Translations under genes and position numbers: made by a program
In this document: one piece after another, positions 1-9,884 of the stretch
Layout of the letters: every line of letters starts with the position of its first letter
How positions within the stretch are numbered: position 1 is the first letter of the stretch
The notes under the pieces: model-generated
What the model saw: only the letters and a program-made list of their open reading frames with translations
What the model was told of the DNA's origin: nothing
Databases searched by the model: none
Assembly: GCA_951812775.1 (NCBI GenBank)
Contig: OX638326.1
Span: 1,252,335-1,316,334, forward strand
Source of the DNA: an uncultured Alphaproteobacteria bacterium
GTDB lineage: Bacteria > Pseudomonadota > Alphaproteobacteria > MPNO01 > UBA2964
Reading direction: 5' to 3'
DNA length: 64,000 nucleotides

Positions 1-1
1 C

Positions 2-349
2 AAGGACCGGATTTTTATTCCGTTGAAACCAAACGGCTTCAAACGCGCCATCACCAATCTCGTAAATAACGCATTGCTACATGGCAAATCTGTTGCCGTC
101 GAGGTGACCGAGATCAAGGGGGCGATCCAAATCACCGTCGATGACGACGGACCGGGAATTCCGACGGCGGAGCGGGAAGAAGTCTTTAAACCATTTTACC
201 GGCTCGATAGCGCCCGCAGCCCAGATACCGGTGGTAGCGGTCTTGGTCTAACGATTGCCCGCGATGTGATCCGGGCGCACGGCGGTGACCTTACGATCGA
301 AGATTCACCGTTGGGTGGCGCCAGAATTCGGATGCGTCTCCCCATTTAG
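2..349 (+). CDS. Sensor histidine kinase, C-terminal ATPase domain (5' truncated by window)
   Basis: This is the tail of a two-component sensor kinase that autophosphorylates a histidine with ATP. The reading frame is open from base 2, so the gene begins outside the window. Only the HATPase_c domain is present: the N box (ITNLVNNALLHG), the G1 box (VDDDGPGIP), the F box (FKPFYRLD) and the G2 box (GSGLGLTIA) occur in the right order and spacing. The arrangement fits an EnvZ/OmpR-type kinase. The sensor region, the His box and any partner response regulator lie upstream and cannot be seen. Its last 45 bases overlap the convergent SGNH hydrolase gene. Confidence 0.9.
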   Translation, partial: KDRIFIPLKPNGFKRAITNLVNNALLHGKSVAVEVTEIKGAIQITVDDDGPGIPTAEREEVFKPFYRLDSARSPDTGGSGLGLTIARDVIRAHGGDLTIEDSPLGGARIRMRLPI

Positions 350-1420
350 TAATTGGTCTCGTACGACCCCTTTAAGATTTGCGAACAGAAATTCTGCAAT
401 CTTGGCCGACCTGCTTGGGGTTGTATGAAGACCATCAAAGAAATCGACCTCTGATAATTTGATCTTGCCCGCAAGATCGATACAAACCGTCTTTGCAACC
501 CGGCATGTGTGCAACAATTTCTGGTTATACAATTTCTGGATTTGAAAATCTTTGACCGCTTTTCCACCTGTGGCGTACATGACCTCGCCGCGAAGGACTG
601 CATCGCCCCGACGTTGCGAAATAAAAATCGGAAACGCACCCATGCGAACTGATAATTCTGCCAAGCGTTTAATACGATGGTCATACGCCGCCACGGCTTC
701 CCTATATGGTGTCTCATCAAATTCTGGGTTACTGCCATACTGCTTTAGCTTTGGCGGTGCAGCTTCATAGGTTACTCGCAATTTCTTGGCCATATAGGAA
801 CCACGGATAAGGCGGACCATTCGAACCAAAGCGCTATTGTTGACGACATAACGGCGTAGACGGGGCCATGAGCCGCTCGCGACAATCGAGTCTTGCTCAG
901 CCCGGGCAGGCAAAACAGCATCATTAATTCCCACATAAAATAATATGATTTTTGGCTTCAATTGCGGAATTCTATTGAGCCAGGATTCCATACTATACAT
1001 ATGTCCAACAGTTGAATGGCCATTTATTCCGGCGTTACCGATGACGGCAGGAATTCCCACCTGTTTAAACTTTTGTTGCAACTGGGCACTCCAGGTTTCT
1101 GTATCATCGCTGTAGAGTTCGTCCGTTGTACTCCCGCCCATCGTCAAAATATTGATTTCTGAAGGGTGTTTGTGGTCGCCACGCAACCCCCACCGATCAC
1201 GGCTATAGCGAATGGTTCCGCCGCCCGGGCGAATGTTCTTTGTGTCATGTTGTAGGACGAGATCTCGCGGCACGTGAACGTACCCCAACCCGCCGCCCGA
1301 TAACCAGGAACCAATTATCAGCTCGCATAAGAACAGCGCTGAAACAAAAACAACGATATTCCAGCCCACAATTTTTTTCATACTGGAGAAGACCGACCTA
1401 TATTGCGGTGTAAGGCTCAA
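305..1420 (-). CDS. Membrane-anchored SGNH/GDSL-family hydrolase
   Basis: A probable esterase or acyl-transfer enzyme of the SGNH fold; the substrate is unknown. One hydrophobic segment near residues 17-42 should anchor it in the inner membrane with the catalytic domain outside. Family blocks are visible: the nucleophile block (TMGGSTTDE), the GIND block (YVGINDAV) supplying the Asn, and the terminal Asp/His block (FFDGLH). The TTG start at 1420 has no clear ribosome site. An ATG at 1381 (MKKIVGWN), just before the membrane segment, is an equally good start. The 3' end overlaps the histidine kinase tail. Similar proteins modify cell-surface glycans, but nothing nearby fixes the role. Confidence 0.75.
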   Translation of the reverse strand: MSLTPQYRSVFSSMKKIVGWNIVVFVSALFLCELIIGSWLSGGGLGYVHVPRDLVLQHDTKNIRPGGGTIRYSRDRWGLRGDHKHPSEINILTMGGSTTDELYSDDTETWSAQLQQKFKQVGIPAVIGNAGINGHSTVGHMYSMESWLNRIPQLKPKIILFYVGINDAVLPARAEQDSIVASGSWPRLRRYVVNNSALVRMVRLIRGSYMAKKLRVTYEAAPPKLKQYGSNPEFDETPYREAVAAYDHRIKRLAELSVRMGAFPIFISQRRGDAVLRGEVMYATGGKAVKDFQIQKLYNQKLLHTCRVAKTVCIDLAGKIKLSEVDFFDGLHTTPSRSAKIAEFLFANLKGVVRDQLLNGETHPNSGATQR

Positions 1421-1442
1421 GGATCAGGATCATAGACAAACG

Positions 1443-2054
1443 CTATTCTGATTGATTGTCTGAAGATCGTTCTACAATTCCAAGAGGCAGAAAAGCCGCC
1501 AATTGAGTTGCCTGATTGAGCCGGCGGTCTACAAAGGCCGTTGTCTTTGACAAATCCTGGCTATCGTCGCGCATCCAAACAGTCAATGTTGCAAGATAGA
1601 TCGCCGCCAGACCTTTGGTTCGAATTTTTCCGGTAACGCCAGAGGAGCTGATACCGGCGGATTCAAGAGTCCATGCCATCGAGTTCAGAAAACTTGGTGC
1701 CAGACAAAGCGTTCTCGCTGGATCAGTGGGTAAATCCTTTAGGATAGAAATAATTGCCGATTTATTTGGCTCCATAGCATCAAATCGCCGCAAGATTGCA
1801 TCGAGTAACCGGTCATGAGCTGGCTCATTCTCCGCCGAAGGGTCCGTTCCAGCAACTACTTCGCCAGTGGTTCGCTCCATAACTGCTTCAACAATTCGGG
1901 TTTTCGAAGGAAACTGGGTATACAACTGGCTGAGAGAAATGCCAGCAGTCTCCGCAATTGTCGACAGAGATACTACCCGCCAACGTGTTTCAGCTGCGCA
2001 CTTCAGAGCTGCGTCAATAATTTTACCACGGGTATTGCTGGGTCGCTTTGCCAT
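1443..2054 (-). CDS. TetR-family transcriptional regulator
   Basis: A 203-residue protein of usual TetR length. The N-terminal 60 residues hold the expected three-helix DNA-binding domain; the helix-turn-helix is around residues 27-50 (STIAETAGISLSQLYTQFPS). The C-terminal ligand-binding half has no recognisable specificity; the stretch WMRDDSQDLSKTTAFVDRRL resembles a C-terminal pattern common in alphaproteobacterial TetR proteins. It is transcribed divergently from rpoH across 147 bases, so it may regulate itself, the sigma factor, or both. The ATG at 2054 is the obvious start. Confidence 0.8.
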   Translation of the reverse strand: MAKRPSNTRGKIIDAALKCAAETRWRVVSLSTIAETAGISLSQLYTQFPSKTRIVEAVMERTTGEVVAGTDPSAENEPAHDRLLDAILRRFDAMEPNKSAIISILKDLPTDPARTLCLAPSFLNSMAWTLESAGISSSGVTGKIRTKGLAAIYLATLTVWMRDDSQDLSKTTAFVDRRLNQATQLAAFLPLGIVERSSDNQSE

Positions 2055-2136
2055 CTTTGATACAATCCTGTTAGAAAATTATATTAAGCCGTCCGAAAAA
2101 TTCTTCCAAGCATTCTAAAAGCGCAAAAAAGACTCG

Positions 2137-2150
2137 GATTCATTTGAATC
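2137..2150. promoter_or_regulatory. Candidate operator, perfect inverted repeat GATTCA-TT-TGAATC
   Basis: A perfect dyad with 6-base arms and a 2-base centre lies between the divergent tetR and rpoH genes. TetR-type regulators bind such dyads in intergenic regions. The assignment rests only on position and symmetry. Confidence 0.3.
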
Positions 2151-2201
2151 GACGCGCTTGCTATGCGAATTTACATGCCTCGAAGCTGAAATGACGTCAC
2201 C

Positions 2202-3083
2202 ATGCCACGTGCCGCCCTTCAAAACCTGATGCAGTTGATCCTGCACCAACCGCGATTGAGTCGGTCGCGCGAGCGAGAACTGTTGAAGAAACTGAAGAAC
2301 GGAGACAGCAGCGCGGCTCAAGAATTGGTAGCGAGTCATCTTCGATTTGTCCTGCACATTGCTCGCCGTTACAAAAGTCATGGGCACCCGCTGACCGACC
2401 TAGTTCAGGAAGGCACTGTCGGACTCATGGAAGCCCTAAAACGGTTTAATCCCGACAAGAATACGCGACTTTCTACCTATGCTATGTGGTGGATACGGGC
2501 GGCAATTCAGGACTACGTTGTCCGGTCGCGATCGCTTGTAAAAATTGGCACGACAGCAGCTCAGAAATCTCTCTTTTTCAACATCAGGCGACGGATGGCG
2601 GAACGGCCCTGGGAAGATGCTTTACCTGAAGATTTAGCACGAAGTTTAGCGGACAGATTTAATACATCGGTCGCAGACGTCGTAAAGTTTGGTCGGAGAA
2701 TTAAGAGAACAGATCAGTCGCTGGATGTTCCAGCAGCGCGGGAAACTTCCGAAATGCTGGTCGATCAAGTTATCGATGACAGGCCGACGCCTGAAGATTC
2801 TGTGATTAAGGAGAAAGACGGACGTCTTTGGCGAGATCGCTTGGTTAAGGCCCTCTCCACATTACCACCAAAGGAATCCTTGATTATCCGCCGCCGTTTC
2901 CTGGCCGAAAGGGTACCAAGTCGTGCTGACCTGGGTGCCGAGCTTGGTTTGTCAAAAGAACGCGTCCGGCAGCTTGAAGTCAGAGCTCTCGGAAAGTTGA
3001 AGGACTTGCTCCAACCTCTTCGCGAACACGCGGAAGCCGCCAGTAACGGACCCTTTTCCGGCAACCCTACGAGTACCGCGTAA
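2202..3083 (+). CDS. rpoH: RNA polymerase sigma factor RpoH (sigma-32 type)
   Basis: An alternative sigma factor, normally directing transcription of heat-shock chaperone and protease genes. Region 2 is clear (VQEGTVGLMEALKRFNPDK, then STYAMWWIRAAIQDYVVRS). It is followed by the RpoH box (QKSLFFNIRR, near residues 122-131), which separates RpoH from vegetative and other sigma factors. Region 4 with its helix-turn-helix is at residues 255-275 (LGLSKERVRQLEVRALGKLK). At 293 residues it is of normal length. Alphaproteobacteria often carry two or three RpoH paralogues, so this may be a secondary one (RpoH2-like). It is divergent from the tetR gene and its stop is a few bases from the convergent proC stop. 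Confidence 0.9.
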   Translation: MPRAALQNLMQLILHQPRLSRSRERELLKKLKNGDSSAAQELVASHLRFVLHIARRYKSHGHPLTDLVQEGTVGLMEALKRFNPDKNTRLSTYAMWWIRAAIQDYVVRSRSLVKIGTTAAQKSLFFNIRRRMAERPWEDALPEDLARSLADRFNTSVADVVKFGRRIKRTDQSLDVPAARETSEMLVDQVIDDRPTPEDSVIKEKDGRLWRDRLVKALSTLPPKESLIIRRRFLAERVPSRADLGAELGLSKERVRQLEVRALGKLKDLLQPLREHAEAASNGPFSGNPTSTA

Positions 3084-3088
3084 AAAAT

Positions 3089-3898
3089 TTAGCTCGCCAG
3101 TTCTCGAGACCGTTTTTCGGCAGCAGCAACGGCGCGACTCATCAATTCTTGAAGACCATCGTCAGTCATTAAAACTTCCAATGCAGCTGCCGTGGTGCCA
3201 CCGGGGCTCGTCACGTTTTCTCTTAGCGTTGAGGCACTCTCCTCTGACAGGCGCGCTAACTCACCACTGCCTGCAACCGTCGCACGAGCCAGTTGCTCCG
3301 CCAGTGCAGGATCAAGGCCAACTTCTACCCCTGCCTTAGCCATACATTCGATCATTAGAAAAACATAGGCCGGGCCACTTCCCGATACCGCCGTGACGCC
3401 ATCAATAAGCCCTTCATCATTAACCCAGCCAACTTCACCAACAGCCTCAAGCAAGCTTGTAGCGATTGATTTTTGTTTTTCGCTTACCGCGTCATTACCG
3501 AAAGCCACAGTGATCCCTCTGCCCACTGCTGCAGGCGTGTTGGGCATGCTTCGCACTATCGCTGCACCATCACCAAGAAGCTCAGCAAAATAAGACGACG
3601 GTTTTCCGGCAGCAATCGAAAGGAACATGGTTTCAGGTTGAACAAACCTGGCATAGAGCGGAACGATGTCATCCATTGCCTGAGGTTTGACCGCGAAGAC
3701 GACAATTTCCGGCAGAAAGTCAGCTTTTAGATCATCCAGAGTTTCGAGAACTGTAACGCCGAACTGTTCTCGCAAAGCATCTCCGCCAAAGGGCTCTACA
3801 ACAACAACGTTTTCTTTGGATACGTCACGACCAAGCCAACCAGCAAGCAATGCACCACCCATTTTCCCGCAACCTACTAGGAGCAATTTCTGATCCAC
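3089..3898 (-). CDS. proC: Pyrroline-5-carboxylate reductase
   Basis: Catalyses the last step of proline synthesis, NAD(P)H-dependent reduction of 1-pyrroline-5-carboxylate. The N-terminal Rossmann motif (GCGKMGGALLAGWL) and the C-terminal family signatures (SGSGPAYVF; TSPGGTTAAALEVL) are all present, and 269 residues is the normal length. It is followed on the same strand, going upstream, by the YbjN-domain and UbiK genes, a grouping I associate with alphaproteobacteria. No lesions were seen. Confidence 0.95.
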   Translation of the reverse strand: MDQKLLLVGCGKMGGALLAGWLGRDVSKENVVVVEPFGGDALREQFGVTVLETLDDLKADFLPEIVVFAVKPQAMDDIVPLYARFVQPETMFLSIAAGKPSSYFAELLGDGAAIVRSMPNTPAAVGRGITVAFGNDAVSEKQKSIATSLLEAVGEVGWVNDEGLIDGVTAVSGSGPAYVFLMIECMAKAGVEVGLDPALAEQLARATVAGSGELARLSEESASTLRENVTSPGGTTAAALEVLMTDDGLQELMSRAVAAAEKRSRELAS

Positions 3899-4003
3899 GT
3901 TCCTTCTCCGAATTAATGTTTCGTGCCACAGCCAGCCTTCGCCAACTGCACCAAACAGGTACCACTAGTAACACAAATTAGAGCTTAGAAAAATTCTCGT
4001 TGA

Positions 4004-4510
4004 TCAGGCTTCGCCAACGGTGTCGATCATCGCGGCATCAAACGCTTCTTCCGGTGTTTTGCCACCCCAGACCACATAATTAAAGGCGGGATAAAACCTT
4101 TCGCTCTCAACAAGCGCAATTTCGACCAGATCCTCGACCTGTTCAACACTGGCCCCCGATGCACCTCGAAGCAGCAAGGCATGTCGGAACACCGGTAAGC
4201 CACGATCTGCCCACAGATCGAAGTGCCCTACTGCCAGCTGCTCATTCACACGGGCCATAAGATCATTGAACGGTGCACGACGATGATCAGGTACCGTCAA
4301 TTCAAACGCGCAGGCAAAATGCATCGCGCTTATATCGTCCAACCAGGAAAAAAACAGCCGATAGTCTGTCCATCGGCCCGAAATTTCGGCAGCTATCTCG
4401 TAATCTGCCGAGCGCTCAAATGTCCAACCCTGCGCCCCGGCGATCTGTTCAATTAGATCAATCGGGTTCGTGGTAACCTGACTTGTATCTTTTACTGCGG
4501 TTACCGCCAT
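4004..4510 (-). CDS. YbjN domain-containing protein
   Basis: A 168-residue protein resembling the YbjN/bacterial sensory-transduction fold (type III secretion chaperone-like). It has no catalytic motif and its function is unknown. It begins at a clear ATG (4510). The central part (YRLFFSWLDDISAMHFACAF) and the Asn/Asp/Trp-rich C-terminal half are typical of the alphaproteobacterial members. It lies between ubiK and proC, all on the minus strand. Confidence 0.75.
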   Translation of the reverse strand: MAVTAVKDTSQVTTNPIDLIEQIAGAQGWTFERSADYEIAAEISGRWTDYRLFFSWLDDISAMHFACAFELTVPDHRRAPFNDLMARVNEQLAVGHFDLWADRGLPVFRHALLLRGASGASVEQVEDLVEIALVESERFYPAFNYVVWGGKTPEEAFDAAMIDTVGEA

Positions 4511-4684
4511 TTAAACTCCCCCAAGTACGCGAAACCGGCCTCATACAACCCCAATTTCCAGAAGATATTGTGGCTGTGTGACCGTTTAATACCATATATA
4601 GGGTGCCAAAAGCAGACTCAGGGTGCAAGGGTATATTTAGTTTTCATGGTCGGTTTCTGTGGAAAACTACGAAATAATCCAGGC

Positions 4685-4987
4685 TTAGGCCTTTTTCGAC
4701 TGAGACGATTTACGGGTCGGTTTCCGCTTTGCCTTAGTCAGCTTTGCCTGAGAAGCCTCTAATTTCTCAAGCCTTTTTGTAAGCATGTCTTGTTCTGTTC
4801 GCGCGCGGGCCGCCATTTCCTTTACCGCTTCAAATTCATCGCGCGTTACCAGATCGAATCGAGACAATATTTGTTCGACATGTTGTCGCACTAGAGCCTC
4901 TATCTCACGGCGGACGCCTTCCAGCGTGCCGACAGCGCCACCAGCCAACTTCGCCGCGTCATCAAGAATCCGGTTCCGCGTTTGCAT
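4685..4987 (-). CDS. ubiK: UbiK-family accessory factor for ubiquinone synthesis (YqiC/BMFP-like)
   Basis: A small coiled-coil protein that in Enterobacteria binds UbiJ and assists the aerobic ubiquinone-synthesis complex. The product starts at MQTRNRILDDAAKLAG, preceded by a GGA-type ribosome site; an in-frame ATG 27 bases upstream (5014) has no such site. The body is a long amphipathic helix (REIEALVRQHVEQILSRF) followed by the conserved VTRDEFEAVKEMAARAR segment, and the tail is lysine-rich. The 174 bases between this gene and the YbjN gene show no other feature. Confidence 0.8.
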   Translation of the reverse strand: MQTRNRILDDAAKLAGGAVGTLEGVRREIEALVRQHVEQILSRFDLVTRDEFEAVKEMAARARTEQDMLTKRLEKLEASQAKLTKAKRKPTRKSSQSKKA

Positions 4988-5181
4988 CTTGCTTATTCCT
5001 GTTTTTGCCAACATAGCCGACCCAGTACGCCCATATTAGTTATGTGGGACAAACAAACCGCTATGCAACGTTTAATCGCATTGATCGAAGGTACTGTACA
5101 AATTATTTTCTCCATGTTTAATCAATCCAAATTGCGACACTTATCCTGAAACTTTACCTTCTTGGCGCGGAACTAAAAATC

Positions 5182-6873
5182 ATGGCTCAAACAGAATATA
5201 AATCCGATATCGAAATTGCCCGCGAAGCCGAAATGCGGCCAGTAATTGATATTGCAAAAGAACGGTTTGGTATTCCTGCCGAACATCTCGATCCGTATGG
5301 TCATTACAAAGCGAAGCTTTCGCTCGACCATGTCGCGACATTGCCTGAGCGCCCAGACGCAAAGCTTATTCTGGTAACGGCGATGACCCCGACGGCAGCG
5401 GGCGAAGGCAAGACCACGACCACGGTCGGGCTGGGTGACGGGCTGAATAGGATCGGCAAGGATGCCTCTATATGCTTGCGCGAACCGTCATTAGGCCCCT
5501 GTTTTGGGATGAAAGGCGGCGCCGCGGGCGGTGGATATGCGCAAGTCGTCCCAATGGAGGAAATCAATCTCCATTTTACGGGGGACTTTCATGCCATCGG
5601 AACGGCGAACAACCTGCTGTCTGCTCTGATCGATAATCATATTTACTGGGCCCAGGAACCGGCTCTTGATCTACGACGCGTGACCTGGCGACGTGTCGTA
5701 GATATGAACGACCGAGCCTTACGTTCCATTGTCACGTCGCTTGGCGGCGTTGCTAACGGTTTCCCGAAAGAGGCCGGTTTCGATATCACCGTTGCCTCCG
5801 AAGTCATGGCGATTTTCTGCCTCGCTACAAGCATCGAAGACCTCAATAACAGGCTTGCGAACATCGTGGTTGGCCAAACCCGCAACCGCGAACCGGTAAC
5901 CGCCCGTGATTTGAAGGCTGACCGCCCAATGACTGCGCTCCTAAAGGATGCGATTAAGCCCAATTTGGTCCAAACACTGGAAAACAACCCTGCCTTTGTA
6001 CATGGCGGACCTTTTGCCAATATTGCCCATGGCTGCAATTCCGTGATCGCCACTCAGACAGCCCTAAAACTTTCTGGCTATGTTGTTACGGAAGCAGGTT
6101 TTGGTGCCGATCTAGGTGCGGAGAAATTTTTCGACATCAAGTGCCGTAAGGCAGGCCTCACACCCAATGCCGCTGTTGTCGTTGCAACGGCGCGGGCATT
6201 GAAAATGCATGGCGGCGTCCAGAAAGACGATCTCGCAAATGAAAATCTCGATGCCTTGCAGAAAGGCCTCGACAATCTGGCACGTCATGTCAGCAATGTG
6301 AAAAGTTTCGGTGTTCCCGCCGTTGTCGCGATCAACCGTTTCGTCACCGACAGCGATGCTGAAATCAACATGATCCGCGAGCGCTGTGCCGAACAGGGTG
6401 TGGAGGCAATCGACTGCACACATTGGGCCAATGGTGGCGCCGGTACCGAGGAGTTAGCTCATAAGGTCGTCGAACTTGCGGAAGCCAATGATGGTTCTTC
6501 CTTCAAACCTCTTTATGAGGACGAGATGCCGTTATGGGACAAGATCGAAACCATCGCGCAAAAAGTATACAAAGCCAGCGAGATCGTAGCTGATCAGAAA
6601 ATCAGAACGCAAATCCGCGATCTGGAAAAACAAGGGGCGGGTAAATTTCCGATTTGCGTTGCCAAAACCCAGTATAGCTTTTCTACCGATCCCAATCTGA
6701 AGAATGCGCCAAGTGATCACGTCGTTCAAATTAGAGAAGTGCGGCTAGCAAATGGTGCGGAATTCCTGGTCGTCGTCTGTGGTGACATCATGACAATGCC
6801 CGGTCTTCCCCGGGTGCCGGCTGCTCATGACATCAAGGTAGACGAAAAAGGCAACATCACGGGGCTCTTCTGA
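5182..6873 (+). CDS. fhs: Formate--tetrahydrofolate ligase
   Basis: ATP-dependent synthesis of 10-formyl-THF from formate and THF, feeding one-carbon units to purine and formyl-methionine synthesis. The P-loop-like signature [20 protein letters not shown] is intact near residue 70, as are the glycine-rich block ([13 protein letters not shown]) and the C-terminal LPRVPAA segment. At 563 residues it is slightly longer than most bacterial members (about 556-560). It stands alone with 194 upstream bases of promoter space. Marine alphaproteobacteria often use it for formate or C1 assimilation, but there is no supporting C1 gene here. Confidence 0.96.
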   Translation: MAQTEYKSDIEIAREAEMRPVIDIAKERFGIPAEHLDPYGHYKAKLSLDHVATLPERPDAKLILVTAMTPTAAGEGKTTTTVGLGDGLNRIGKDASICLREPSLGPCFGMKGGAAGGGYAQVVPMEEINLHFTGDFHAIGTANNLLSALIDNHIYWAQEPALDLRRVTWRRVVDMNDRALRSIVTSLGGVANGFPKEAGFDITVASEVMAIFCLATSIEDLNNRLANIVVGQTRNREPVTARDLKADRPMTALLKDAIKPNLVQTLENNPAFVHGGPFANIAHGCNSVIATQTALKLSGYVVTEAGFGADLGAEKFFDIKCRKAGLTPNAAVVVATARALKMHGGVQKDDLANENLDALQKGLDNLARHVSNVKSFGVPAVVAINRFVTDSDAEINMIRERCAEQGVEAIDCTHWANGGAGTEELAHKVVELAEANDGSSFKPLYEDEMPLWDKIETIAQKVYKASEIVADQKIRTQIRDLEKQGAGKFPICVAKTQYSFSTDPNLKNAPSDHVVQIREVRLANGAEFLVVVCGDIMTMPGLPRVPAAHDIKVDEKGNITGLF

Positions 6874-6963
6874 GTTTTAGGTCACTGCCAATAGCCATTT
6901 CTTGAAGTACGGCACCGCAAACCCTATAAGTTAAGGAATCACAATGCGGTATGGACAGAAACC

Positions 6964-7956
6964 ATGATCCTAGTCACTGGTGGAGCCGGCTTTATCGGAT
7001 CCAATCTTGTCGCGGGGCTCGAAGCAGCCGGTGCGGACAATATCGTTGTCTGTGACCAGTTAGGAACCGATGATAAATGGCGCAATATCGCAAAGCGCGA
7101 TCTAGCTGATCTAATCGTGCCCGATAAGTTGCTGCCCTATTTGGACAGCAATGCGAATCGTATCGAAGCGGTCTTCCACCTGGGCGCTATCTCCGCCACC
7201 ACAGAAACCGATGCAGATCGTATCGTTGCGAACAATTTCCGTCTGTCCTGCGATTTGTGGACCCGCTGCGCTAAGTACCAAACACCGTTCATCTATGCCT
7301 CATCGGCAGCGACATACGGCGACGGTGAAATGGGGTTCAGCGATAACGCTGACCGGCAACATCTGTCCACCTTGAAGCCCCTCAATGCCTATGGTTGGAG
7401 CAAGCACCTGTTTGACCGATGGGTAGCGCGAAACCTTGAAACCGGAGCAGGCGATCAAGCGCCCCCACAATGGGCCGGGTTGAAATTTTTTAACGTTTAT
7501 GGCCCCAACGAATACCACAAAGATGGTCAAATCAGCGTTGCCTTAAAGAATTATCGGGAAGTTACCGCTGGGGGCCCAGCAGTGCTGTTTCGATCCCACA
7601 ACCCTGACTATGAGGATGGCGGGCAAAGCCGGGACTTTGTCTGGGTTGGAGATTGCGTGGACGTCATGCTCTGGCTTAAGGACAACCCCGCTGTTTCCGG
7701 ACTATTTAATCTCGGCACCGGAAAGGCGCGCAGTTTTGCAGATTTGGCTAAAGCAATTTTCAATGCTGCAGGCATTACTCCAGAAATTCAGTTCGTCGAC
7801 ACGCCCCTCGCTATCCGTGACAAATATCAGTATTTCACGGAAGCGCAGATGGATCGTCTTCGCCAGGTCGGTTACTCGGCACCTTTCACCAGTCTTGAAA
7901 AAGGTGTTTCGCAATATGTCCGAAACTATCTCGCAACTGAAGATCCATATATTTGA
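6964..7956 (+). CDS. hldD: ADP-L-glycero-D-manno-heptose-6-epimerase
   Basis: The last step in making the heptose precursor of the LPS inner core. It is an extended SDR protein with an N-terminal NADP-binding motif (VTGGAGFIGSN), the HldD-specific DKWRN segment at residues 38-42, an active-site YGWSK, and FFNVYGPNEYHKDGQ. The length, 330 residues, is usual. It heads a run of plus-strand genes continuing with lgt 30 bases downstream, so LPS and lipoprotein functions are side by side. Confidence 0.95.
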   Translation: MILVTGGAGFIGSNLVAGLEAAGADNIVVCDQLGTDDKWRNIAKRDLADLIVPDKLLPYLDSNANRIEAVFHLGAISATTETDADRIVANNFRLSCDLWTRCAKYQTPFIYASSAATYGDGEMGFSDNADRQHLSTLKPLNAYGWSKHLFDRWVARNLETGAGDQAPPQWAGLKFFNVYGPNEYHKDGQISVALKNYREVTAGGPAVLFRSHNPDYEDGGQSRDFVWVGDCVDVMLWLKDNPAVSGLFNLGTGKARSFADLAKAIFNAAGITPEIQFVDTPLAIRDKYQYFTEAQMDRLRQVGYSAPFTSLEKGVSQYVRNYLATEDPYI

Positions 7957-7986
7957 TGTATTTGGGGAAACGAGGGTATTGAGGCC

Positions 7987-8778
7987 ATGTTTGCAATAAC
8001 GTTTCCGGCCATTGATCCCGTTGCGTTGGAACTCGGCCCTCTCGTCATCCGCTGGTACTCACTTGCCTATGTCGCGGGCATTTTACTTGGCTGGCGATAT
8101 ATCATTATCATCGCCGCTAAATCTGATAATGGTGTCGAACAGGTCCACGTTGACCACTTCATCATCTGGGCCACGCTCGGCATTATTTTGGGCGGCCGTC
8201 TCGGTTACGTTATATTTTACAACCCTGTCTACTTTGCCGAAAACCCAATGCTGATTTTTGCGATGTGGAAGGGTGGTATGTCCTTTCATGGCGGTTTGAT
8301 CGGCGTCATTACCGTCACCTGGCTCTTTGTACGAAGACGTGGGCTCACCTTCATAGCGTTGGGTGATATGGTCTGTGCCGCGGCACCCATCGGCCTCTTT
8401 TTTGGCCGGATCGCAAATTTCATTAATGGTGAATTATTTGGTCGTATGAGTGATGTCCCCTGGGCGATGGTCTTTCCAGGCGGCGGACCAACACCCCGTC
8501 ACCCCAGTCAGCTATATGAGGCAGGTCTGGAAGGGTTACTGCTCTTTGGCGTATTGGCCATAATGATCTACCGATACAAAGCACTGGAACGTCCAGGAAT
8601 GCTGATAGGTACCTTCTTGGCCGGATATGGCATTTCACGATACCTGGTGGAATTTGTTCGCGAACCCGATGCACATTTGGGAACGCTATATGGCTTAGCG
8701 ACAATGGGGCAGCTTTTATCCCTGCCTCTGATTGTGATTGGTGCGTGGCTAATTCATAGAGCCTGTCGCCAGACGTGA
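7987..8778 (+). CDS. lgt: Prolipoprotein diacylglyceryl transferase
   Basis: An inner-membrane enzyme that transfers diacylglycerol from phosphatidylglycerol to the lipobox cysteine of prolipoproteins. About seven hydrophobic segments are visible. The Lgt signature is intact (GRIANFINGELFGRMSD...HPSQLYEAGLEG), as is the catalytic-region HGGLIGV. The stop overlaps the GTG start of the next gene by four bases, indicating translational coupling. A candidate substrate lipoprotein is encoded about 2 kb downstream. Confidence 0.96.
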   Translation: MFAITFPAIDPVALELGPLVIRWYSLAYVAGILLGWRYIIIIAAKSDNGVEQVHVDHFIIWATLGIILGGRLGYVIFYNPVYFAENPMLIFAMWKGGMSFHGGLIGVITVTWLFVRRRGLTFIALGDMVCAAAPIGLFFGRIANFINGELFGRMSDVPWAMVFPGGGPTPRHPSQLYEAGLEGLLLFGVLAIMIYRYKALERPGMLIGTFLAGYGISRYLVEFVREPDAHLGTLYGLATMGQLLSLPLIVIGAWLIHRACRQT

Positions 8779-9884
8779 CGCCGCTCGACATCAAAATCCG
8801 TGATCAGATAAAGGCCGATGGCCCCTTAAGGGTATCCGAGTTCATGGAAATCGCCTTGAGCGATCCCTCCCACGGCTATTATCTGACGCGGGACCCTTTG
8901 GGCGAGGCTGGTGACTTCATTACGTCTCCTGAGATAAGTCAGGTGTTTGGCGAGATCATAGGACTGTGGTGTGCCGTAGCATGGCAAGATGCTGACACGC
9001 CGCGCAAAATCAACTTGGTAGAACTTGGGCCAGGCCGCGGGACACTTATAGCTGATATTCTGCGAACCGCCCGAAACGTTATGCCAGAGTTCGCCGAAGC
9101 CATCGATGTTCATCTCGTTGAGACAGGGGCAGTCCTGCGTGAACAACAAAGATCATCGTTAAATGATTATGACGTTGAATGGCATGACAGGTTCGATTCT
9201 GTTCCCGAGGGTCCACTCCTGATCGTCGCCAACGAATTTTTCGATGCGCTTCCTATTGAACAATATATTCAAACCGAAGAGGGTTGGCAGGAACGAAGGC
9301 TCTTCATTGACAAGGAAAATGAAAATCTATTTTTCGGCCCCTACCCGCCTGCCAGTAAAAACCTGATCGCCATACCCGATGTTATCAGAGACTCATCAGT
9401 TGGTTCGATATTTGAGCGTTCTGTCGCTGCGGAACAAGTTGTAGGCGAAATTACTGATCGAATGGTGACAGAGGGCGGTGCGGCTCTAATTATCGATTAC
9501 GGCCATGTAAGACACGGCGTGGGCGACACCTTGCAGGCAATACGGTCGCACAAATATCACGACCCGCTTTTAGGTGTAGGAGAAATTGATTTGACGGCCC
9601 ACGTTGACTTCGCAGCTCTACAATCAGCAGCACAAGCCAGCAAGGGTGCCGTTTTTGGCCCGATCTTTCAGGGAGAGTTCCTAACGGCACTTGGCATTGA
9701 ACAAAGAACGAATGCGCTTACGAAAAACGCACCGACGGAGCAAGCGGATGTCCTGACGAGCGGGTCCCGTCGCTTAATAGCCGCAGATGGAATGGGCACC
9801 CTATTTAAGATTATGTCGATCACCCCTTCGGCAGAAAACTCGTCGGCTGGATTCGAGAATATCAAAGAAGGTATCGTCGTATGA
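8775..9884 (+). CDS. Class I SAM-dependent methyltransferase, MidA/NDUFAF7 family
   Basis: A homologue of the eukaryotic complex I assembly factor NDUFAF7 (MidA), a protein arginine methyltransferase; the bacterial substrate is not settled. It has the family N-terminus (FMEIALSDPSHGYYLTRDPL), the GDFITSPEISQVFGE block, and the SAM motif LVELGPGRGTLIADILR. A VANEFFDALP motif follows. The start is the GTG overlapping the lgt stop; the end overlaps pgeF by four bases. Tight coupling with lgt and pgeF is a common alphaproteobacterial arrangement. Confidence 0.9.
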   Translation: MTPLDIKIRDQIKADGPLRVSEFMEIALSDPSHGYYLTRDPLGEAGDFITSPEISQVFGEIIGLWCAVAWQDADTPRKINLVELGPGRGTLIADILRTARNVMPEFAEAIDVHLVETGAVLREQQRSSLNDYDVEWHDRFDSVPEGPLLIVANEFFDALPIEQYIQTEEGWQERRLFIDKENENLFFGPYPPASKNLIAIPDVIRDSSVGSIFERSVAAEQVVGEITDRMVTEGGAALIIDYGHVRHGVGDTLQAIRSHKYHDPLLGVGEIDLTAHVDFAALQSAAQASKGAVFGPIFQGEFLTALGIEQRTNALTKNAPTEQADVLTSGSRRLIAADGMGTLFKIMSITPSAENSSAGFENIKEGIVV